NCBI GenBank assembly: GCA_946803715.1
Contig: CAMPET010000012.1
Coordinates: 62,351-83,272 of the forward strand
DNA from: Beroe ovata
Taxonomy: Eukaryota; Ctenophora; Nuda; Beroida; Beroidae
Direction: 5' to 3'
DNA length: 20,922 bases
Part shown: positions 9,047-18,300 of the stretch, one piece after another
Numbering within the stretch: the first letter of the stretch is position 1
Layout of the letters: the number at the start of each line of letters is the position of its first letter
Notes under the pieces: generated by a model
The model's input: the letters and a program-made list of their open reading frames with translations, nothing else
The model's database searches: none
Told to the model about the DNA's origin: nothing
Made by a program: the position numbers and the translations under genes

Positions 9047-9587
9047 TTACAGGACAGTTTTCCTCCTCATTGCCTTCCTGTACCTAGCTCCTGGCGGACA
9101 TGTGCCACACGTCTTTGGGCAGACATCAGCATTGCCGGCAATGGTGCAGAACGCTGGCTCCTGATGGGCACTGCCCCAGCAGAAAGATTCGTGTATGTCC
9201 TCACATATGCCTGGAGAATCGTTACATTTGTATTAACTGTACAGTGTACACTGTGTACTGTATAGTGTGTACACTGTGTACACAGCACACCTATATCTAC
9301 AGTATACAGTAGTAAGCGGTATTAGCCTGTGCAAATGAAAGCACGTGTAAATCACTCAGGTTCATAGTAAGTTGAAGGTAGTTATACATACTTAAGCTAC
9401 AGCTACCGCACGTTTTGGGACACCAATTTACGTTGCCAGCCAAATCACAGAAAGAGGGGTCCATCTTGTTGCTGAGGATGCAGTAATCTGGACTGAAATC
9501 GTCACAGCCAGAGTCAGCCTCTACCGGGGCACATAAGTAGAGTGTGGCAGCCACAACTGCAGTGACTAGTTGAAGTACCTTGATCAT
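9047..9587 (-). CDS. small secreted protein with two ShKT domains
   Basis: Exon 9590-9392 follows a TTGCAG acceptor, and its first ATG is at 9587. Exon 9210-9047 follows a TCTCCAG acceptor and ends with TAA at 9049-9047. The junction is phase 1 (TTAA|GTATGT). The predicted 119 residues are: signal peptide 1-24 (hydrophobic, ending PVEA), ShKT-1 with Cys at 28, 36, 47, 56, 60, 63, and ShKT-2 with Cys at 68, 76, 87, 96, 100, 103. The Cys spacing is identical in the two domains, and both contain CPKTCG. A basic tail (RYRKAMRRK) ends the protein. ShKT folds occur in sea-anemone channel blockers but also in many metalloproteases and secreted animal proteins. I see no Lys-Tyr dyad typical of the channel blockers, so a toxin role is not supported. 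If the intron is retained, translation stops at 9297. The last exon could also splice on at 9084 instead of reading to the stop. Confidence 0.78.
9211..9391 (-). other. ShKT gene intron with TGTACA/GTGTAC repeats
   Basis: This 181-bp phase-1 intron contains, at 9237-9295, a dense cluster of GTGTAC, TGTACA and CTGTGTAC words. It is close to a palindromic microsatellite and could fold back on itself. A similar TGTACAT cluster occurs near 20.4 kb. Confidence 0.7.
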
Positions 9588-9590
9588 TTC

Positions 9591-10160
9591 CTGCAATTAA
9601 TATTTATAGATCATACTAATAAAGACGTACACTCGTCATCCACCGCAGCTTTAAGTTTTGCACTAGCATGTGTGCAAAATATACATGCTATTGCTATAGA
9701 TATCCATGTGCCGGAATGAGTGCTGAAGCACCACATCCACTGAACCACCCTAAAGTGGACAGAACAAAAATGAGTGTTCATAATCTGATGGACAAGAATA
9801 ATCAATAATCATGGATATGTAACACTAAATATATCATGCTAACTATCATGCTACAGAGCTGTGACAGAGCACTTTAGGACAGTAACGAAAGCGAGTGCTT
9901 TCAGTTGTGCCCAACTTTATGTTCGCGGATGCTTAAATATCACCTACAGAAATTACAGATTTTTGGGTGATTTCAGTCATGCAATCAGAAAAATTCCAGC
10001 ATTTGCAACATTCCAGGGGATTTTTCGGTTTCCTTATCAATGATCCGTAATTCTGTGGTCATGTGATTGTGTGAGTGACTGTTGGGTCGCGGGTATAGAA
10101 TCTATGCTTGAGTACTTTTTTAACTTAAGTACTCAAGATCATTAGAAGATCATTGTCCAT
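9591..10160. other. intergenic or 5' region of the ShKT gene, no coding seen
   Basis: Upstream of the ShKT acceptor the minus strand has a possible short 5'-UTR intron (GTACGT about 40 bp before the acceptor). The rest shows no gene. A 64-codon minus ORF (9611-9805) and a 60-codon plus ORF (9861-10043) have no recognisable content. Confidence 0.4.
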
Positions 10161-10708
10161 TATCATGATTTTCATCCTCATTCTTCCATTTCTTTCCAGT
10201 TACTCAAACGATGCTCTTTATAGAGTCAATTCACAATCTCAAAAAATCCTTTGAGTAAGAAGTTATTAATATTATAAAAAAATATGAATTATAAAATACA
10301 AGGAACCTCAACCAATCCCAGTCTCATTCCCTATGATGTTGATTATGTATTAAATTCAATAAGCGCCCAATTGCGGCCCGNATGTGTTTTTGATGTTGGC
10401 GTAAATAAAACACCATACTTATTCTTAAATCCATGCTGATGCATAAAAATAAAATTGAAAACCATTTATAATTTGATCATTTATTATTTGACCTATCATG
10501 ATTTTCATCCTCATTCCTCCATTTCTTTCCAGTTACTCAAACGATGCTCTTTATAGAGTCAATTTCAAAAAATCATTTGAGTAATATAAGAAGTTATTGA
10601 TATTTATAAATGTGAATTATAAAATGCAAGGAACCTCAACCACTCCCAGTCTCATTCCCTATGATGTTGATAATGTATTAAATTCAATAAGCGCCCAATT
10701 GCGGCCCG
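10161..10708. repeat. direct duplication of a 215-220 bp segment
   Basis: Copy 1 (10161-10380) and copy 2 (10494-10708) align nearly base for base from TATCATGATTTTCATCCTC to AAGCGCCCAATTGCGGCCCG, with small indels and substitutions. About 113 bp of unrelated AT-rich sequence lies between them. An N at 10381 marks the exact right edge of copy 1. They may be two copies of a dispersed element, or one duplication with a repeat boundary the assembler could not resolve. Confidence 0.85.
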
Positions 10709-10926
10709 GCATTGCTCGACAGCCGAGTCGACTGCGCCGCCCCTGCCCAATCCCATGAGCGCAATATAAATATTTGGAATTGAATGTAATACTAATATAA
10801 TTGCTTTTTCATATTGAATTTGGGGGCAAATGAGCATCAGGGCGCTGGCAAGCGCCCGCAGCCACGGGAAGAAAATGGGCGTGGTCCCGAGGGCAGTGCT
10901 GGTTCGATGAAGCAGGATAAAAATTA
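10709..10926. other. GC-rich flank of the duplication, no gene seen
   Basis: This short stretch continues from copy 2 with CG-containing sequence (AGCGCCCGCAGCC and similar). The 108-codon minus-strand ORF (10652-10978) runs from the foldback element into the duplicated segment and is explained by those repeats. Confidence 0.4.
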
Positions 10927-11203
10927 GACAACTTGTGCCGGTGTCGATGCAAGAATGAGGCAACAATAAGACAACCATAACGCAACAACTACAAGCGACT
11001 TAGATGTAGACAACAATAACTTAACAATAAGACAACAATAACGTACCTAACAATAAAACAACAATTACGACTAAAATGTTGACAACAATAACTATAAGGC
11101 AACAATAACGCAACAATACCGCAACAAACTCCGTCTCATTGCGATTGTCGACTTATTGTTGTCTTATTGTTGCATCGACACCGGCACGGCGGCACAAGTT
11201 GTC
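10927..11203. mobile_element. foldback element with (CAACAATAA) interior
   Basis: The left end GACAACTTGTGCCG is inverted at 11190-11203. The inversion continues through GTGTCGATGCAA and AACAATAAGACAAC, interrupted by small indels, so the two arms pair over about 50 bp. Between them is an irregular array of CAACAATAAGA-like units. The structure is typical of foldback or MITE-type elements whose ends grew by tandem repeats. To the right, a TGATAGTTG-T-CAACTATCA palindrome (about 11219-11237) repeats the AGTTGTCAACTA terminus. Confidence 0.7.
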
Positions 11204-11592
11204 AACTATTAAAAAACTGATAGTTGTCAACTATCAGTATCATCGAATTCGAACATCATGATGATCAACAATGAAAAACATTTGATTTTGGTTATCTAAA
11301 TCATGAATTTCAAACTTAATCCATTAACATTTAACCAATAAATAACATTTAAAACAAATTTATCATTTGTTTAGTCAGACTGAATGTATTCGGAATCAGA
11401 TTGTGGAAATTGTCTTGTTTTACAAGATACTGTGTTTCAGCTTAGCATAAGCATTGAGCAGACAGAAATATTAACAGTGAGTTAAGTGACCAGTGCCGTG
11501 TCAAATACTAAAAAAGTGATCGCTGTGAACATAATGTGGATGTCAGTGTCAAATATTATACTTATAGTGGAGAAGAAAAGTCTTGCTCAAAA
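11204..11592. other. 3' flank of DENND5, no gene seen
   Basis: AT-rich sequence downstream of the DENND5 stop codon. I found no minus-strand AATAAA that could be assigned as the polyadenylation signal with confidence. A plus-strand ORF (11486-11716) overlaps the last DENND5 exon and is a shadow. Confidence 0.4.
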
Positions 11593-12396
11593 TCATCGTT
11601 CGGTCTGTTGGATTAGTGATACATCCACAGTAATGTTTATGTCCTCCAATATCTTGAGAAGACCCATTACTTCATCGAAGAGGGAATCTTGCTTGAATAG
11701 ACTCGCTGAATTGTAGTACTTGGTGACAGCTAGACTCTGGCTCATCATGTAAAACCACCGATGTAGCACCTTCTCCTTTACCCCAAGACACATGAGAGTT
11801 TGTAGTTTCCCATTCATACCGACACTGCGAGGGAGGAGGGTCAGTCCTGTGACAGTCGACACACACACACACACATCACACACACACATACACACACAAA
11901 CACACACGTCACACAGTACATACCTGCTAGATGACGGTCTCTGAAGTAGCTGGACACACTTCACGAAGCTCTGTATAGCGCTCTGGTCAGGGTGACAGGT
12001 GTTCACAGCTGAAACCTCAAGGTAAACTTTGTGCACGAATTCCCACACGAGGGGCGTGCCGCGGTTGAACCGTGAGGTAGGCCGAAGGCCAGCACTGAGT
12101 AGTCTCTGAAGGGCAGGGACTAGGCCCTGTGAGCCACACAGTAAACTAATCGGTGTACCTGGGAGAACAAAATCACATAAGGGGGGGAGAGACATAGCAA
12201 TAGCATGAAGATAGCACACTTTCGCAGATCTGTGTTAAGGATGCAGCTGGTAACAGAGCTCTGCACCTACCCTCTGGGTCCGAGTTCCCTCGGTACTGGT
12301 GTCGAACAAGGGAATTCACGGCAGTGGCAAGCAACTCCTGTGCTTTCACTGCAGAATCAATAGGTGGCATCGGGGGGCAGTGAGGCGGCGTCTTAT
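11593..12396 (-). CDS. DENND5: DENND5 exons for RUN2 and the C-terminus
   Basis: Exon 12396-12271 (acceptor CTGCAG, donor GTAGGT) gives DKTPPHCPPM then the helix QELLATAVNSLVRH. Exon 12158-11924 (donor GTATGT, phase 2) gives LLCGSQGLVPALQRLLSAGL and GTPLVWEFVHKV. Exon 11824-11593 starts at the second of two nearby AGs (CTCGCAG|T), because only that one keeps phase 2 and yields VGMNGKLQTLMCLG. It then gives HRWFYMMS, KYYNSASLF and NITVDVSL to the stop. The alternative AG at 11854 would enter the wrong frame. These segments cover a whole RUN domain ending 9 residues before the stop, as in DENND5A/B. Confidence 0.92.
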
Positions 12397-15300
12397 CTGC
12401 AGGAATGTGTGTGATGTTGAGTACCGATTGGTGGACTATGTGGATGTGGTAAAAGCCATAGTGAGAGAAGAGAAGTTACATTGCGGATGTATTGTTCCTC
12501 ATCCTATTGAAGAGGGAAGTGTGAACTTCTATAGTGTGAAGAAGTCAGCGTGAACAAGCCCAGTTTGAGAAATGACAAAACGTAGCAGCTATAGTGGATG
12601 ATCAACAACAATGTTCAGTACAATTACTTTAGATAGAAATAGCAGATCAAGTTGAACAGCATGTAGTTGGATAGCAGCTGGATATTCATATTCTATTTGC
12701 AGGGTATCTCGTAGTGGGTACCTCAGGGACAGCTGGGCTGGTAGTTGGTACATGAACCAGCTGGACACCAGTACAGGGTCAAGTTCAGTAGGTACCTAAT
12801 ACCTATACTGCTGTACAGTTTCGACCTACAATACAAGATACAAGATACCAGATACCAGATACCAGATACAGCTATGCATGCAGCAGCTGACTATATAAAG
12901 TGTAGAATCCTGTGTAGAACTAGATGAATATTGAATAGTCGGCAGTTAGGGCACAGCTGCAGTACATCTACAAAAAGAGTGGGCACAGCTGCACAACAGA
13001 TACAAGCAGGCTCAAGCACTCGGGCCACCGTACCAGTTGAGATTGTGAGATCTTGTTGGAAACTCTCAGTTAGTGACGACACCAGAGTGGGACTGTCCAC
13101 TGTAAACAGTCATCATTCAGCATGCAGTGGAAGGTACGACAAGATGTCATCGCCTACTTTTTCGGGTTGCACGTGTGTTGCGCGCGTGTGTTGCGCACGT
13201 GTGTTGCGCGCTTTACTCATGGCGGTGAACGCACCTCTACGTCATTTTATGGAGGAACTGAGTTTAGCTTTGTTTGATATTTATGAAAACTCACCTTTGC
13301 TGGACAGATTGCGCAGTGATCTGTACTCGTGCTTAGTGATCCGCTCCCCGATAAGGAGTCGCTCAATACTACCGTCTCTGTTGCTCCTGTAGGGATATTG
13401 ACATGTCATGATACACGTGACACATGTCATGATACACGTGACTTGTCATGATACGTGATATGTCAATTGTCATCAGTCATGATACACGTGACATGTCATC
13501 AGTCATGATACACGTGACATGTCATGATACACGTGACTTGTCACGATACACGTGACACATGTCATGATACACGTGACATGTCATCGATCATGATACACGT
13601 CACATATGTCATGATACACGTGACATGTCATGATACACGTGACATGTTACGATACACGTGACACATGTCATGATACACGTGACATGTCATGATACACGTG
13701 ACATGTTACGATACACGTGACATGTTACGATACACGTGACATGTCATCAGTCATGATACACGTGACATGTCATGATACACGTGACATGTCATGATACACG
13801 TGTATCATGATATTGAGTCTTGAACTATAGTATGACTTAAATACAGCGCTTACCACGAGTATTACAATGGAACGGCGCCAATAAACAACAATAAGCACAG
13901 GGGAAAGAAGTAATAGCAGTGACAGCACCAGTGCTCATTAGATCACGAGTTGGGAGTGTCGCACACTCGCAATGGTTAGCAAATATTCCACTTGACCACG
14001 AGTTCCACTCAACTATAAGTTCCGTCAATCGGACAAATGTCTATCCATGAATGCCACACGGGTCCATGAAGCATGGTAACAAAATCTAGAACTAACAGGT
14101 AACAAAATCCAGAGCTATGTAGAAGACAAGGCTCCACGAAAGTTCCTTGACATAAAAGAAGAAAAGCAGCAGTGTAACTCGGATTGAGAAGCAGTAATAG
14201 CGTAGGGCTATTGATATGACAGTTGTTGTTGCCTGCTTGACTATCCGACATCACTAGACGCAGGTTGGACCCCCACTAACAGTAGCAGGTTGTTCCAACA
14301 CAATGTCGTGATTGCTGGTAGCTGCAGCACCGGTTCTTGTCGGCAGCACGAAGCACCGAACATACTTCTCCAGCACACAGATAGGATTCATGATGGAGTT
14401 GAGGGGCAGGACAATGATACTGAATATGGAGTACCAGCTGGACCCGTCCACTAGTCCGAGAAAGTGGATCCAACACAGGAGCAGGAATGGAAGCCAGGTG
14501 AGGATATCCGTGAAAATGATGATGGAAACTTTGTGCTGGATTTTCTTATTTCTCCTGTTGATCTGCACGTTCTTATCTCCCGCTACCACTGAGCTCCTAC
14601 TCACTGCACTAAACACAACAGCGTAGCACATGGTAATGGTGGTGATACACGTGAGGTTCTTGATGATCACGAAGATGGAGTAGTAGGTGTGAGAGTTGAC
14701 ACCTCGAGCGAAGTAGTTAAACAGACAGAAACCGTTACTCTCGTAGAAGCCTATGCTCAATCCCCACTTCTCACGATTTCGTGTCAAGAACATGCCACGA
14801 ACCAGATCATCCAACACTCTCCACGTACACTTAACCATGTTGAACCTCCCGTAGTACATCTCAGTGATCTTTATGTGCTGGACTTTGTCCAGCTTTCCCA
14901 CCAGCAGAGGATTGCTATCGTATGATTTTCTGAGGACAAAGTGCTCGTCAAGGGGAGGGATGAGCGGGAACACAGCAACCAGTATGGCAAGGAGATATAT
15001 GGACCAAATACCCAGGACATGCACCATCTTCTGCTTGGTGGACGTTCTATTGGTGGGCGGAGAGACCTGATACGTGCCCAGAGCTCTAGTGATGCTTAGG
15101 ATGGTCATGGAATAGAGAGATACCAGAGACCCTATAGTGGAGATAACTCCCAGGAAAGTGCACATCTTGTTAGTTATCCACTGGATCTGCGTTTCACAGC
15201 TACTCTTGTTGAGGTACTCGTCTGAAACTACAACTAGGATGAGGAAAACCCCTTGGAGCATGTCACCACTGGATATGACCAGGATAAGGCTCTGGTTGAG

Positions 15301-18300
15301 ACGGCCAACGTTTGTTTTCATCTTCCTGTACTTGAGCGTTCCCTTTACAAGGACGACTATGTTGAGAACTAAAACTAGACCGCCGATAATGCATGCTGTC
15401 ACAAAAACTATAGAGTGCTCAAACATCTTGACTTGGCTGTCACACTCATCATTACACTCATCACTGAAGTCAAAGCAGTCAAAGACTCCGTCACACATCT
15501 TGGAAAAGGGCACATACTCGCCGGATTTCTTACACTTGACACTATTCTCACAATCTTTCTCATCCGACTCATCCCCACAGTCGTCCACCAAGTTGCACAC
15601 CTGATGATACTCTATACACCGACCATTCTTGCAGCCAAACATGTCCTGCACGAAGTGGCCCTTGGATTTCTGTCTCACAACAGTAAGTTTGTGCTGGTCC
15701 GTTATAGAAATTAGGATGGGCCTCGAACCCCGGTGCCCAATACACGACGATTTGTTCAGAACCGAAAGTGGACACTTCATCTCATCCTTGAGACACTGTC
15801 CACTACAGACCATGTACAGGTACAACTCTCCAAAAATGTCATGACAGTTGATGGTTTTGGCATAGCTAACACTAGACAGAAAGACGTTTTCCTGAACACC
15901 GTAAATTGCGCTATCTCTCTCTATCTTTGCGTACCTACAGACACCAAGGTACATCTGTAGTGTACTGAGACCTGGGAGACAATGAAGGAGTCTCTTCACA
16001 GAGTTGAATGAACCCGGTTGAAACATGAGGTGAAAATCTCTCCTCGCGACAGAACAGATGGCATCGTCACAGTTGTTCAACTCACTACAGAGTCGAACAA
16101 TTCTTAGGTTGGCGTTAGAATTCCCCGGACATATAAAGAGAGTGTTGTGTTCGCATGAGTATGGGCTACCGTAATAATACTCCTCGTGGTATCCAGTGCC
16201 ACATGCCTTATGCCACATACCCATATCTTCGTCGATGCCATCCAAGCAGTCCTCAGTGCCGTCCACTAGCCAGGAGACAGGAATCTGCATCTTACCCCCA
16301 GTCACACTGTACTTCCTGACACAGTGCACAGCAGTCATGGAATGGCAGAAGAATTGGCCCTCATCGTGTCCACTCTCACAGTCCACCTTACCATCGCATA
16401 ACCTGTGCTTGTGAATGGTGCACTCTTGTGATCTTACACAATTAGTGTCCAAACCGTCGTCACATAGCCCCAGGTTTTTACATATAACAAACTTGGACAA
16501 GGTTGTGGGATAGCCGTTAACGTCACAAGTTAGAGGTCCGAGCTCAGGGCTAGAACAGTTCATGTGATCCTTGTAATCGTCACAGAGAGGTTGGATGTCA
16601 ATCACGCCACACTTTCCTGATGGATGAACAACTCTGCGACCATTTTTCATGCTCATGGTGCTACAGGAAACTCCTTCATCACACCCCATCTCATCCGCCC
16701 CTCCTAAACACTGCTTTACACCGTCACACATGAAGTATGGCTCCACAAAAATTGCAGTTGAGGATTGACAAGGACGGTTTACAGCAGCTAGGGCCGGGTT
16801 CCCAGGGCAGAACACACCCCTGGTGTGGCCGTCACATTGGGCCTCGTCGAAACAGTTGTAACAGTGACACACGGTGTCACAGACCTGTGACACAGCGATA
16901 ATATTCGGACCCATCATCTTGCCACATTGATCGCAATCAAACTTATCAACGGAACTACACTTGAACTCATCAACAGCTACACCACCTACTGAATTTTCAC
17001 AATCAACGCGTCTGTTACACCGAAATTTCCCCGTATTTCTCATGATGTTCTCAACAGAAAACCGTTTCCCGTGGAACCCGGAGTACCTGTAACGACAGAG
17101 CATCTCCCCACAAACACCCACATCGGTGTTGGGCACTGCGCTGCCTGTGAGCTGCGCGTCAGCCGCGCATCCGACATGTCCACAGGACTGGTAAAATGTG
17201 GAGTCCTCCGGGCAGAGATTTGAAAACTCCTGCTGCTGACACTGAACAGACACTTCCAGATAATAGTCATTGGAACGCGGACATTTGAACAGTTCCATGC
17301 CGTTCACCTCACATTTCTCCTTGATGAATCCGTTGAGAGACACGAACTTACACTGAATTTGAGCCCCATGTGGAACAGTTACATGGTATTGCATGTCATG
17401 TCTATGGTTAATTTTAGTGGGGTAGGAGAAGTCCGCTCCAACAACCATAACCAAGTACGAGGACATTGTAACTAGGAACACAGCCATATTCCAGCAGTTC
17501 CTGCTTGGTCTGGATCAAACTCTAGGAACAATATGCTCAAAATTACTTTCGGCACTCGAATGTAAGAACCGTTAAACTTAATGGCAGCAAGGACGCAAAT
17601 GCATGCTGTGAACAAAAGAGGGTACCGATTTAATCAGATGTGGTACATAATCACGTGATGCATATGACGTTGAAATATTGAAGGTAAATATCGCACACTC
17701 CACTTATATTAAGCAAACTAGGAGAACAGTAGATATTGAAGACGGAGAATTGAAGACGGAGATATTGAAGACGGAGAAAGGAATTATGATACGAACAAAC
17801 GTCCCTGACATGCCTTATCATTGATGCTCTGACGTTTGATCACGTGACATGGCGGAGCGCTCAAGCCACAGTGATCATGTGATCATATGAAAACATCGAG
17901 CGAGACGAGTAAAGATGGTGCACGCCATCTTCACACGGCATCCATTGTGTTTCAATATTTTATAATTTTCACCGTGCTTTCACCATAACAAAGGAATAAA
18001 GTATGGCGGGGAATTAAGTATGGCGGGGAATAAAGTAGGTATGGCGGGGAGGTCTCCAAAAACCCTGATCTTGCGAGAATGAAATTATTCTTTTTGTCGG
18101 ATCTTCGAGACAAAGGTCGGCCATTTTTGCTGCTGCCCTCATGTGTTTTATTGTGCTATTTGCGATAAAGTTGCAAAAAAATGTGAACGCTCCTCGTACA
18201 GATTCAGTAATTGAAAATGACAATGCTCCATTCCTCTGTCATCATATTCTTTCCTCTCATATATTACAGAAAGATAGCAGAATGCGATCCAGGTACGATG

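Noticed and set aside
9047-9587. Calling the ShKT gene a potassium-channel toxin
   Set aside because: ShKT domains occur in many non-toxic secreted proteins, and the functional Lys-Tyr pair of the anemone toxins is not visible here.
11593-12219. One continuous 208-codon ORF as a stand-alone protein
   Set aside because: It reads through a CA microsatellite. Splicing 12158-11924 to 11824-11593 removes the repeat and yields an uninterrupted RUN domain matching DENND5.
13219-13392. Plus-strand ORF with a good ATG context encoding about 57 residues, as a small gene
   Set aside because: The opposite strand carries a well-supported DENND5 exon (13386-13295, DGSIER motif, correct phases) across the same bases, so the plus ORF is a shadow.
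13396-13810. CRISPR-like array of short repeats
   Set aside because: The units are about 19 bp and tandem with no unique spacers, in animal DNA; this is a satellite.
14312-16414. Several plus-strand ORFs of 60-155 codons inside the GPCR region
   Set aside because: The minus strand has a 1077-codon ORF with signal peptide, LDLa repeats and seven membrane helices; the plus ORFs are shadows.
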